The position numbers and the translations under genes are program-made. A DNA stretch of 64,000 bases from Diphasiastrum complanatum (lineage: Eukaryota; Streptophyta; Lycopodiopsida; Lycopodiales; Lycopodiaceae): contig CM055102.1 in assembly GCA_029204225.1 (NCBI GenBank), positions 2,614,718-2,678,717 on the forward strand, read 5' to 3'. The notes below the pieces were generated by a model. The model was not told the origin of the DNA, did no database searches, and saw only the letters and a program-made list of their open reading frames with translations. Below, in pieces: positions 22,818-35,133 of this stretch (the first letter of the stretch is position 1; each line of letters opens with the position of its first letter).

Positions 22818-24974
22818 GAAATAAATACCATGTCTCTAAACAAAATAAAAAATGGACTCAAGGCTTCATTTAGGTTGCTCAGAGAATAAAGTCTCTGACA
22901 CTCATCGAAATCTTGACAATTTAACCCTGTCACAAGGGCTTCTTGAACTTTCATAAATAATTTGTGCCTGCATTTAAAAAATATAATTGTTAAAAATCCA
23001 ACCAAATTATGAAAATCATTGTATTGAAAAAGGTAACATGAAAATAAATATTTAAATTATGATTATTACCTCTAAAATTCTTTTCTCATTTCTGCCAAGG
23101 AAAGTTGACTATCGACAACTCTTGAAAGAACACTTATTATTAGCTCTGAAGAGCTAATCCCTTGCATATTCTTCCACTCTGATATTCCCATTTCAGTAGG
23201 AATTGGCTTCAGAGTTTGAGTGCTCACAACTTTTTTTCTGGACTTTGGGGCACCCTAAGCAGATTGGCCTTTTATTTGAGAAGTTTCTCACTTATCAAAA
23301 ATTTTATCAACAAGGGCCCACACCTGAAATAAATAAAAAAATAATTGATAAAGAATTTAACCAATATTAAAATTGACTTCAAAATTTTAGTCTAATAAAA
23401 ACAATTTAAAAAAATTATAACATATATTATGAATAGAGCATTCCATGACGAGCATAGCCAAACAAATTATCTGGCCACTACGAAAAGCAAGCTGAAATAA
23501 ATTATCGTATTTAGTAAGACTCTGCATAGGATTTTTCGAATCAAAAGGCAGGCCTGTCTTTTGAGCACATAGTGCTTTCAGCTCAAGTTGATTCACATCT
23601 CCTGCTTTGGAGACTCTCATGTATTCTTTGTGAAAAAAAATGAGTTCTTTATATCATGATCATCTTCATCCGGTAGTCCTGATCAATATTGTGGTCCCAA
23701 GCCAATAATTTCGCTTCTTCTGCTGTCAGGCCAGCAAATGCAATGGCACTCATAGTTCAAAAGCTTGGGATATGGGTACTCTTGAGATAATTGTTTTCGA
23801 GCGTGTAAACTGTGTATCCTCCCAAGAACAAAAAAATGATATGAATCTAATAAAGAAAAATCAAAATTTGCAACATCGTTGCATTTGTTGGGATCAACCA
23901 AAACAACAAAGGGAGTAGCTATGGCTTGTGTATGATCTTTAAATTTTATTTTCAAATTATGTACATGTGTTTCATTAGGCTCTCTAACTTCCATTGGCCT
24001 ATCTCCTGTTATTGGGTCTACGGGTGGCCTATCACACTGATTTATGTCTAAAATTAAAGTTGTTTTTTTTATTTTTTTTGTTTTATGGATATCCTTTCTT
24101 AATTTGGCAAGTTTGGAGCTGTCTTGTAATGGGCGAATGGATGCACCAGGTAGCGACAAAGATGGTTTGGTGGTGGCTTTTTTGCTTTCAACAGAAGGGA
24201 TGGACTTATGGCGATGTGTAGCCATGGTCTTTGGGCGTGACTTAGGTCTAGTGGGCGAAGTCTCAGAAATATTATGAGATCTTTTTTTTTTGGAATGAGA
24301 TATAATGACTAAAAGCTTAAATCTAAAAGTTTAAATAATTTCATATCTAATAACAACTATGCTAGGCATGAAACAAACATGATTAAAAATATAATTACTC
24401 ATCAAAGTAACTAGAGCTTTATCAAAATAGGCTTTGATGGCCTCGTCTTGACAAAGTCGATCTTTATCATAGTCTCGTTCAGAATGAAAATAGAACGAGA
24501 CTTATCCATCTCCTTTACAAGTATATTCACAAAACCTTCTTCTTGATCCTCATATGATTGATTAGCAAACAATCTTCCTTGAACTTTGAATTGCGAGTCT
24601 TCTCTGCCAGGCTTCTCAACTAAATGAATAAAAAGCTCCGAAAGCTTTGTGTTGTTGACCCCTTTGGTGAAATAGTACATGAATTTTTTCTTATCTTTTA
24701 ATGGAATATCTTGAGGTTTCCCCGAAATTTTAAAAGAAATCCTCGACATTTCGAAAATTATCAAAGACAATTGAAAATTTGCAAAAAAAAAAAGACTTTT
24801 TAGGAAAATTTAAAACGCTATCTTAATGAAAATGCTGAAAACTTAAATAAAACAAGCCAGTTTTGTGAAAAAGATTATAAAAAAAAAAACTACAAATTCA
24901 ACATATTTTCTTACTAAAACATCTCAAAAGGATCACTTTTCTGAGACAAAGCATTGTAAAACAAGAAAATACGA

Positions 24975-25400
24975 GTAGCGACCTATGCTAAGCATAGGTT
25001 GTGGTCGAGTCCTTACTAACAACTTATGCTTAGCATAGGATGGAGGCAGAATTCTTCAATTCTAACCTCCTTTCGACCTATGCTGAGCATAGCTTTCATC
25101 TCTGGTCCTGTTCCAACCTATGCTCAGCATAGGTTTGCAAGCAAATTGCGAAGACATCTTATGCTCATCATAGGTCGTTACTCGCACACTCTTGTCCAAC
25201 CTATGCTTAGCATAGGATGTCTTCGCTATTTGCTTGCTAACCTATGCTAAGCATAGGTTGGAAGAGGACCATAGATGCAACCTATGCTCAACATAGGTCG
25301 AACCATGGTAAGAATAAAGAAATAACGTCGGAATCCTATGTTGAGCATAGGGTATTACTAAGGACCCGAGCACAACCTATGCTTAGCATAGGTTAATGGA
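24975..25400. repeat. Large inverted repeat containing the array
   Basis: The left arm (about 24975-25186) pairs with the right arm (about 25188-25400) around a centre near 25187. Paired spacers include TGCAAGCAAATTGCGAAGAC with TGTCTTCGCTATTTGCTTGC, and GGTCCTGTTCCAACC with GGTTGGAAGAGGACC, both read 5'-3' on the plus strand. Matching coordinates sum to about 50374 all along both arms. A transcript would fold into a hairpin of about 200 bp. Confidence 0.9.
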
Positions 25401-25517
25401 GAGGACTGGTGTAGGCACCTATGCTGAGCATAGGTTACCCATGTTGCAAGAAGATGAATACAAATTAAAATATGAATATTTTCTAATGCAAGAATTTATT
25501 ACCCATGCTAAGCATAG
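24981..25517. repeat. Palindromic repeat array between divergent T2 genes
   Basis: Twelve copies of the palindrome AACCTATGCT-N-AGCATAGGTT, some with one or two changes, have centres at 24990, 25031, 25085, 25125, 25166, 25208, 25249, 25289, 25343, 25384, 25426 and 25510. Intervals are 40-42 bp or 54 bp, with one of 84. Spacers of about 20 bp differ from one another. The array lies between the start of the minus gene (about 24750) and the start of plus-strand transposase coding (about 25560). A role as transposase-binding or shared promoter sequence is inference. Confidence 0.95.
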
Positions 25518-25559
25518 AGCAAAGCTAGAAAATGACAATAATCTTACCGTCAAGAAATC

Positions 25560-27959
25560 TGGAAGCGAGAACATATGCGAAATCTTATAGAAAGCCGTGA
25601 CTTGGTCGTAGCGATTGCTCTGGCAGCATGTGGGCTTCTGAATTTGCAAATGAGCATGCACGACTTCAGAAAGACCCAACATTACGGGGATCCTTACAGG
25701 GTTGAACTGTTTCTCCAGATGCTCTAAATGCAACTGCTTGGCTAAAGCATTTCATAGATGTGCATGGAGAAAAATTGCCTAATTCGTTATATTTTCACTT
25801 GCCAGATAATTTTACAAAATTAGAAATATTTTTGATGTACAAAGAGTTTGCAAAAACAAAAAATGTTCCATGTTTGAGTTACTCATATTTTCTTAGAACT
25901 TGAAAAAGAGATTTTGGACTGGTAAAGATTCCCAAAAAATCACGAATGATAGTATGCTCCACTTGCAAGTTGTTAAAGTTTGCAAAACAAATTGCAAAGA
26001 CCAATGACGAGAAAGGTAAATATTAATCAAATTTATCATTCATTTTAATACTTTATGTTTTGAAAAAATTTATGTTGCAGTCTTTTTGAACTCCATTATG
26101 TTGCAGTCTTTTTGAACACCATTATGGTATGATCTTTATTTTATTAAATAAGTAAATCATTGTATTTTCAGTGGATGCTACAAAAGCTCTTCAACTGCAC
26201 AGAGATCAACAAACAACTGAAAGACAATAGTTGGCCAAGCATCGAAAGAAATATTTGGAATGTCGACAAAAATATTTGGGACTTGTTATTGATGGCATGG
26301 ATTAGAAGCAAACAATGTTGTCTCATTTTGTCAGAGTGCTCAAAAATTTGAACGAGGCAGATTTTATTGAGGTTCATCTGGTTGGAGCACTTGTGTTTAA
26401 TGGCATTTTGGAGTCCAAGGTGTTTTTTAATTATCCCAATGTTCGAAATGATCCAAATTTGACGATCACCATTGTACATAAGATAATTTGCGAATTTGGT
26501 GAAAATCTTCCAGAAATACTTTATTTGCAGCTTGACAACATTGCTAGGGAAAATAAAAATCAAACTGTTTTGGCATACTTGTCTATGCTAGTGGAGAAAA
26601 AAAAATTTCAAAAAAGTAAAAATAGGATTTTTGTTGCTAGGACATATCCACGATCAAATTGATCAAATGTTTAGTTGCTTTTCTAAGAGGTTGAGACACA
26701 ATAAAGCGTTTTCATTACCAGTGCTTCAAAGCATTGTTGAGGAATCGTATGTGCCAAAGCCAAACGTATCATTAATCAGACACACATATGATTTTCGTGA
26801 TTATGTTAAGGCGTCCAACGAAACAGAGTGATGCGTAGCTAATATTAATGATATTAGCTTTCAGCACCAGTTTAAAATCAAATGTAACAAATCAAGCATT
26901 ATATTATTATGGGGCAAACTATTTTCAAATTCAGTTTCGTGGCTACCTCTTGAAGGAGTTTGATTTTTGCTTAACATTCCATCGACTCAAATCAAGCTTG
27001 CTGTGTTGTCTCTTTTGAAGTCCTTGCTAGAAGAACAAAAGGTGCAAAGAGAACATCGTGAGATTGATCCATTTGTCTCATTAAATTTTTTGGAATCAAG
27101 TATTCAAGTAGCTTATCAGTTTTTTGATGAGTCTGATCAGCATTGGTGGATGGACTTTTTCGAGGAACAAAAGTTCAATTTGCTCAATCTCGAACATACA
27201 TCAATAACTCATGAATTTCATTGGCCTCATAAATTAGGAACATCAACTACGACTGTTGAACCTTCAGATCTTCCTCGAGATAATGATTTCCTGCAGCTTG
27301 TGCAAGGTGAGGAACATGAAATTTATGTGGGCTCAAGGAAAAATAGGCAAAGTGTAAAAGCTGAAAAAATGAAATGGTGCGGTGATTTGAATGAAATCCA
27401 AATTGGAAGCCTTGTTGCACTTCTAGCTTCAGAAAACAATGAAGGACATCCATTTTGGATTGCCAAAGTACTTGGTTTTATTCAAAATAGCAATCAAACA
27501 AAAGTATTACGTGTCCATTGGTTGCGCACCACTTCAACGAATACTTTTTTGGGAAGGTACAAACTCGAAATGTTGCAAGTACATCTAAAGGGCAAGAGAA
27601 AGAGATTGCCAAAAAATCAACCAAGACTCGACAATTTGAATCTACAGGATGTAGATGTTTTGGCGTTTAATTTTGAATTAACAATGACCAATCATCTACG
27701 AAAGTCAACAATATCTATATTGAAAGAACGACTTGGATTACTTGAAAAACCATCATCCTCCACTCGTCATCAACAGAGAAAAGCTGATTTACAAGGTTTT
27801 TTGTCAACATCAGACGTGGATTCTAAGGAAGACATGTCAGTTGACTCTGATGAAGAAGACGAGTCTTCCACTTCATCAACCAAAAACGAGAGTGTTGAGA
27901 ATATGTCAAGTTCTGAATTGAGAGGCATCAGTGAAAATTCCTTAGAAAATGTACTTTAA
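25560..27959 (+). pseudogene. T2 transposase-like gene (DUF7869-type)
   Basis: The first visible exon (about 25575-26015) reads HGEKLPNSLYFHLPDNFTKL, KNVPCLSYSYFL and VKIPKKSRMIVCSTC. It splices over an intron at 26016-26171 to VDATKALQLHRDQQTTERQ. Probable catalytic parts are GLVIDGMD, ILYLQLDNIARENKNQTVL, and HIHDQIDQMFSCFSKRL. A C-terminal part (26967-27959) has LVALLASENNEGHPFWIAKV followed by a basic then Ser/Asp/Glu-rich tail. The layout matches the DDE-like DUF7869 proteins known to me from invertebrates and algae; the domain name is from memory. Defects are stops near 26225 and 26293, and frame changes near 26600, 26830 and 26960. These are few, so the copy is not ancient. Confidence 0.65.
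26071..26122 (+). repeat. 26-bp tandem duplication in a T2 intron
   Basis: TATGTTGCAGTCTTTTTGAA with CTCCAT is followed at once by the same unit ending CACCAT. Each unit carries a TTGCAG that could act as a splice acceptor, upstream of the acceptor at 26170-26171 that keeps the frame. Confidence 0.9.
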
Positions 27960-28239
27960 AAAAAAGAATATGCAAATATAATTTAAGTTATATTGTATTT
28001 CAATGGGATTTCAAGTTTCAAAAATCATTTGTTCTCTTGAATTATTATTTCATTTGTAATTATGATGGTTTTATGAAGTTTGCAAAAAAAAAACTTGTAG
28101 TTCTTTATTTAAATTATCTATTTTTTGGCTTTTTTTTAAAAAACAAAATTTAGAGATCTATTAAAAAAATCCATGATTTTGGCCTTAAACTAGGACTATT
28201 AAAAAACACCAAAAAAGATTACTCTTTTTCAGGTCAAAG

Positions 28240-29218
28240 TCCCAAAACAAATGTCATCGTGTTAAGTGAATATGACCCTTCTCTGTATTATAAGTTTGTA
28301 CATAACTTTGTAATTATTCTTCTCATCTATGTAGATGATATCATTCTTTGTGGAAATAATGAGAAGCTAGTTGAAGAAACTAAGCATGCACTTGGTACTG
28401 AGTTTAAGATGCAGGACTTAGGAGTTCTTCACTATATTATAGGCCTTGAAATAGATTTCTGAAAAGGTCATGCATTTATAAACCAAAGTAGATATGCACT
28501 TTCAATGCTCAAAAAATTCCAGACGAAAAATTGTAAAGGCATAGATACACCTATGGAGCACACTGTAAAAGTTCTTATAAAAGATGATGGAAAATCCTTG
28601 TTTATAGGAGTTTTATTGGCTCACTTATTTGGTTAACAGTGACTAGGCTTGATCTAAGCTTTTGTGTTCATAAGCTAAGTCAACACATGCAGGATCCAAA
28701 GTTATATAACTGGAAGTTGGCTAAAAGAATCTTGAGGTATATATCTTTTACCTTAGATTATGGATTATTCTACAAGGAAGAAGGTCTGACTTTGATTGCT
28801 TTTTCAGATTCATATTTTGCAAGAGATAGGTTGGATAGAATATCCACAAGTGCTTACACTATATTTCTTGGAGGGAACTTGGTTTCTTGGCTATCAAAGA
28901 AGCAGGCAACTATTTCCTTATCATCTTGTGAAGTTGAGTACAAATCTCTTACAACCACAACAAAGGAGGTTTTATGGATCAAAAGGCTACTTTTGGAGCT
29001 AAAGTGTTATGCAGATGAAGATCTTCCAATTATCAAGAATGACAACATTTTTGTTCAAGCTCTTGCAAATAACCCAGTTTTCCATGCAAGGAGCAAGCAC
29101 ATCGAAGTAGCTCATCAATTTGTAAGAGAAAAAGTCGTTGGGAGAGAGATCTCACTAGAGCATGTTGATTCTACAAATTGTGTTACAGATCTTCTCACCA
29201 AGCCACTACTCAAGTGTC
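28240..29218 (+). pseudogene. Copia group F reverse transcriptase-RNase H fragment
   Basis: It starts inside the polymerase at VLSEYDPSLYYKF, then the catalytic region LLIYVDDIILCGNNEKL (intact YVDD), MQDLGVLHYIIGLEI and, after a frame change near 28620, LDLSFCVHKLSQHMQD. RNase H follows with SWLSKKQATISLSSCEVEYK, HARSKHIEVAHQFVREKV and DLLTKPLLK. Stops lie near 28460 and 28634. The gag, protease, integrase and N-terminal RT parts are absent. Sequence before 28240 (27960-28239) is A/T-rich and non-coding, and may hold the T2 right end. Confidence 0.88.
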
Positions 29219-30807
<1,589 letters not shown>

Positions 30808-31099
30808 ATGATAGCAAAAATCTGCGTATATACAATGGCGCTGGGGTCTTTCTTATACAGACATATCCAGACCTAAGGCATCATTCTCCAATCATTAGGG
30901 TATCAGTTGAGAACAAGTTCATGTCACTCTAAGACATCGTTTCAAAATGTTGCAAGTCTTAAATGCAAAGTATTTCTAAAGTGCAAATAGGCCTTTACAT
31001 AGATTTAGGCTATATCGCATATTTACATATACAAAATTTGAAAAATTTACACTATATACACAATTAATTGGTCAATGTGGAATTATAGGCCTCACAGCT

Positions 31100-31517
31100 A
31101 TGTTACAATTGCTTGGGTGTACACGACACAATATACATTTTTTGCAGTATACTAAAAATCGATTGATTGACAACAAAAGAGCATAGACATTTTGAAGACA
31201 TAGAAGAAATGTACATGCGCACATTGTTGAGGAAAAGCATATGTATCGCTTTGATCCTTGGTAGAGTCAATGGCAAAATAACCACTCTCATCTTTCCTGA
31301 CAATTGCATTGGGACCAATATTGCAAATAACTTTGAACCATTTAACATCAAATATTAAAATGTTGAATTGCCTAAATCCAACTTTGAGGATGTCATTGAT
31401 TGTCCCACAATAATTAAGTTGAGAAGAGAGTAAATTGGTGTTTGTCATGTTTGCTCGACTCTCTTGGGTAAAATTTTGCCATGACTCCACAATCGTACGT
31501 GTTTTTATTTTTGTCAA
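31100..31517 (-). pseudogene. CACTA-type transposon remnant (DUF4216-like)
   Basis: The minus strand reads SQLNYCGTINDILKVGFRQF, then NILIFDVKWFKVI, then KDESGYFAIDSTKDQSDTYA and CAHVHFFYVFK. This spacing (YxGxIxDIxxL, then VxLFxCxWF, then GFxxV, then a VFYV-like end) matches the DUF4216 region often found in En/Spm-CACTA elements. The usual LFKCDW is diverged. No transposase domain lies nearby, so it is a small remnant. Confidence 0.55.
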
Positions 31518-31591
31518 TGTGCTACATACAAAAGTGTTGTCTAGTGAGTGCTACAAGAAGAATAGAGATTAAGGAGACAAGCAAGTTAATC

Positions 31592-33774
31592 TTACTCTTG
31601 ATGAAGATGGTTTGGATGTTCAAGATGCAAATGATTATGCTTTTGTGATGTCTTCATATATGTTATCCTTGCCTTTGATGTCGACGAACTGATCCTCGAT
31701 AAAGACTGTATCCTGGCTATACAAGATTTCCTGGGTATCAAGATCATACAGCTTGTATGTATTATCAGATGAAGTATATCCAATCAGGATGGTCTTGAGA
31801 CCTTGGAAGTCCAATTTCTTCCTCATGTCTTTTGGGATTTGCACGTAGGCAACGCATCCAAACACTCTTAGGTTCTTCACAGAAGGCTTAGAGCCTGTCC
31901 ACAACTCGTGGGGTGTCTTGCCTGAGAGGGCCTTGGTCGAACATTTGTTCTAGACGTAAGTGGTAGTGGAGACAGCTTTGGTCCAGAATCTCTTGGGCAG
32001 CGATGCATGTGCTAGCATACATTTGGCTGATTCAACCAGGGTATAGTTTCTCCTCTTGGCTAAGCCATTTGACTGAGGACTGTAAGGAGTGATGAATTGT
32101 TGTTCAATGCCTTGGCTTTGGCAGTACTTAAACTCGATAGAGATGCATTCTCCACCATTGTCTGACCTTAGGGCCTTGATCGTCCTTCCAATCTCCTTCT
32201 CTACATGCTCCTTGAAGATTCTGAAGTAGTTGAAGGCTTTTGATTTTTTCTTTATAAAGTACAACATAGTCCTTCTAGAAAATTCATCAATAAAAGTTAT
32301 AAAATACTGCATACTTCAGTGAAGGATTTTTCATCGGACCACAAATGTCTGAATGTATAATGTCTAACAATCCTCTAGTAATATATTGATGACTTGATTT
32401 AAATAGTTTCCTAGTCTGTTTACCAACTAGACAGTCTTAACAAACAGGTAACTCGACTTTATCATGCGGATAGTCGGGATCAAGAACAATAGATTGTCTA
32501 GACATTTGTTGTATAGCAGCATGATTCAAGTGACCAAGTTTATAATGCCAAAGTAAACTTTTATTTGCATGAATAGAAGTATTGAGCGCCTGACTAGAGG
32601 CAGAAAAGCAATGACTTAATTTATACAAGTATCCATGCCTCTTTCCGAGTGCTAGGATCTTGCCTGTCCTATCAGCTACTTGGCACTGATCACATTCGAA
32701 TTCTATTCTATGTCCTAGATCTGTGATTCTGCTTACAGAGAGCAAATTTGTAGATAAATTTGGTACATACATGACTTTAGAAAGTAGCTTAGAATGATCA
32801 TTTGCAAAGCTTAATCTTACGGTACCTTCACCTTTGACAGCTTCTGTGCTATTGTCGCCAAGGTGAACATATTTCTTGGTACTATAAGGTGTATAGGACT
32901 CGAAACAGCCAATGAGACTGGTCATGTGCTGAGTTGCTCTGAAATCCAGGAACCAAGAATTGTCGTTGGATGCTCCTTGATGGCTGTTCATGAAGGCATC
33001 ATGATCCGCTTCTTGAATAGGCTGTGGAACTTCCGCAACTGCATTTGCCATTTGATTTGACTGCCCTTTGTTGTTGTTCTTTGCTTGTAGTATGCGGCAA
33101 TCTTAAATTTTGTGGTTGTTTCGCTTGTAGTATCTGCAAAACAGCTTCTTCTTCGTTTGCGGATTTGACTATTCTTTGTGTTGTGCTAGTTTCTGGTCTG
33201 GCTTTGATTGCTTCGGGCCTTTCTTCTTCTTCTGCTTAGTCGTGCTCTTGTTGGTGTATAAAGCATGAGAATCAACCGAGAAACTTGAGGCTTCGTTCCT
33301 TTGCGTGGCTTCCTGCAACAACATAGTAATGACTCTCGAAAGAGTCAGTTTTGGATGTGTTGTGATGATCATCACCCAGCTGTCGTATGAGCTTGACAAG
33401 CTTGTAAGTAGTTGCATTACTGCGTCTTGATCATCAATGACAGATCCGACAATGGCCATTTGCCTTAGCAGGTTCTTGAATTGATTGATGTGATTCTGCA
33501 GGGAATCACCATTCGCCATCTTGAGGGAGTAAAATTTCTTGCTGAGATGTAGCTTGGAAGCTATATCTTGCACTTCGTATAGTGTGCTCAAGATGTCCCA
33601 GACTTCTTTCAATGTCTGGGCCTCGGATACATGGCCTATTTGGGTATCCATAATGTTGAGGATGATCAGTGTGAAAGCCTTTCCATCCTTCAGTCTCGAT
33701 CTGACGATTGCTGCGTCGTCTACTTCGAGTTTTCCTTCTGCACCTGTAACAACGTCATACAATTTTTTAGCCAT
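31592..33774 (-). pseudogene. Copia group B gag-protease-integrase
   Basis: Gag is nearly complete from MAKKLYDVVTGAEGKLEVDD at 33774 to about 33169, with LKEVWDILSTLYEVQDIASK and GDSLQNHINQFKNLLRQM. The protease frame (33051 down) has FLDFRATQHMTSLIGCF, where the catalytic DSG has become DFR, and GDNSTEAVKGEGTVRLSF. Pre-integrase sequence (WHYKLGHLNHAAIQQMSR) and the integrase core (32312-31950) follow: YFITFIDEFSRRTMLYF, LRSDNGGECISIEF, FITPYSPQSNGLAKRR. The region down to 31635 reads KNLRVFGCVAYVQIPKDMRK. Reverse transcriptase is missing, cut near 31600. It is in better condition than its relative at 14104-15985. Confidence 0.9.
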
Positions 33775-34005
33775 TAGTACAATTTTTATCTTAAATTTTC
33801 ACAAATGGTAATTGGCTCCATCAAGCTTGTCCATGATAGGACTAGCTTTCTCTTGGAAATCCATGTGGAAGATTAGTCTAAGTGATAGGAAAAATTATCA
33901 GTGACTTAAGTATGAAAATTTGGTACTGAATTATAGAACAAGAAAACATTACTCTATCAGCTAGTAGAGTCTTGCACTGTGGAAGCTTATCATACTACAA
34001 AAATA

Positions 34006-34017
34006 GCTCTGATACCA
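34006..34017 (-). other. Copia primer-binding site
   Basis: The minus strand reads TGGTATCAGAGC, a perfect initiator-Met tRNA match, about 230 bp upstream of the copia B gag start and directly after an LTR end in CTCCAACA. Confidence 0.9.
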
Positions 34018-34950
34018 TGTTGGAGAAAGAGGGTGTGTGAGTGTGAGAAACAAAAATAGCTCGAAAGGAAAACGAACGAGAAACTCGAACGAGAAACGAA
34101 CCCGAACAGAAAGTGTTCGTGCGCAGTGGAATGAGCTATATTACTCTTTTCCTAAGCATGACTATGCCTCTCAGAAATGAACAGAACATTAGTGATAGAA
34201 ATCACGGTCGATCTGATTACGTAGCCAAACATTAACAAAACATCAGAAGAATAATTTGTCGTGAACATCTAGACAAATTATTAGTCACCAATGATTCACG
34301 AAGAACTAGACAGAGCTCGACTGATAATCAGTCGCAAAAGGCAAGACTAAATATAAGTCATCAACAACTAGACTAATAATAATGCGCTAAGAATATATTA
34401 CCACCCGGATTGAGCAACAAGAGAGTCACACAGACTGAAGAAAAGCATAGCAATATCAACACACATCTGAATGCAGAACAACAGAGCTGTTATCAGATTA
34501 AGTATAGCAAAATATACATGTCAATAATGTTGTGGAGCACAAGACAATAGCGGACGAAACCGCGTGCTCTATTAAGCCTATTCAATCTGTAAAAGGGATG
34601 AACCTATTACTGACAATACAAAAGAATCAATGCACAAGGCATCTACTTCGTCTATCTTTGATAAACTTCTGATGCAATTATTTTAACACACACCATCTTG
34701 AATACGCAAGTGGTATTCAATATATACACAATTTTACAGGTGTATAGATGAAGAAAGTACAAAGTGGATGTGTTGTCTATAGGAAATTGTGGGTGGCTAC
34801 TGTAGTTGTCAAATCTGTTAGCATAGTTGCGTGGATGAGTGTGAAAAGGCCGCGACGTCAGCCTTTGCTGAAATGAACGTTGGTGAAGATGCAAAAAATG
34901 CGACACTCTGATGAAATGCCTCAGGATTTGATTTACGGGCTGCCTTAGGG
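34018..34950 (-). repeat. 5' LTR of the copia group B element
   Basis: The inner edge is clear: on the plus strand the LTR opens TGTTGGAGAAAG at 34018. The outer edge is not resolved and is set only roughly. On the minus strand a TATA-like GTGTATATATTG lies near 34725. The stretch holds no supported gene; small readings here are not convincing. Confidence 0.65.
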
Positions 34951-35133
34951 CACCTTCAGCATTTTGTAAGGCAATGTCACTTTTTTCGTCTGTTTCAAAT
35001 CACGTGTAAAAACACAGCGTCGCATTTTTCGCCTTTTTTGCCTATGGAAATTTACTTGTATTTATGCAGACAGTCGAGTTTTTCACCTGTCTTAACATGT
35101 AAATATGCAGACTGTGCAACAACATGAGTAAAA

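Larger units (their letters stand above)
20590..24770 (-). pseudogene. T2 accessory gene with ParB-like domain, multi-exon
   Basis: Minus-strand coding blocks run from about 24749 (MSRISFKISGKPQD) downward. The block 24280-23683 holds a basic start (THRHKSIPSVESKKATTK) and then TPFVVLVDPNKC, FFVLGRIHSLHARKQL, ECHCICWPD and EIIGLGPQY. That pattern resembles a ParB-like fold, where an ILGGxH motif binds phosphate; here it reads VLGRIH. Further blocks at about 23620-23400, 23320-23070, 22975-22830, 22640-22195 and 22175-21976 are separated by plausible GT-AG introns. An acidic block (21480-20966) and a tail with RRGGFRQHASSF (to about 20650) follow. A copia piece interrupts at 21480-21975. A few stops show decay. 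I infer an element-encoded partner of the divergent transposase; the single-gene model is uncertain. Confidence 0.5.

Noticed and set aside
22790-23005. Treating minus-strand T2 blocks as separate small genes
   Set aside because: The blocks end and begin at plausible splice sites and share orientation, so exons of one gene, or of two, are more likely.
24981-25517. A prokaryotic CRISPR array
   Set aside because: Repeats are palindromes of unequal sequence arranged as a mirror-symmetric inverted repeat in plant transposon DNA, with no cas genes.
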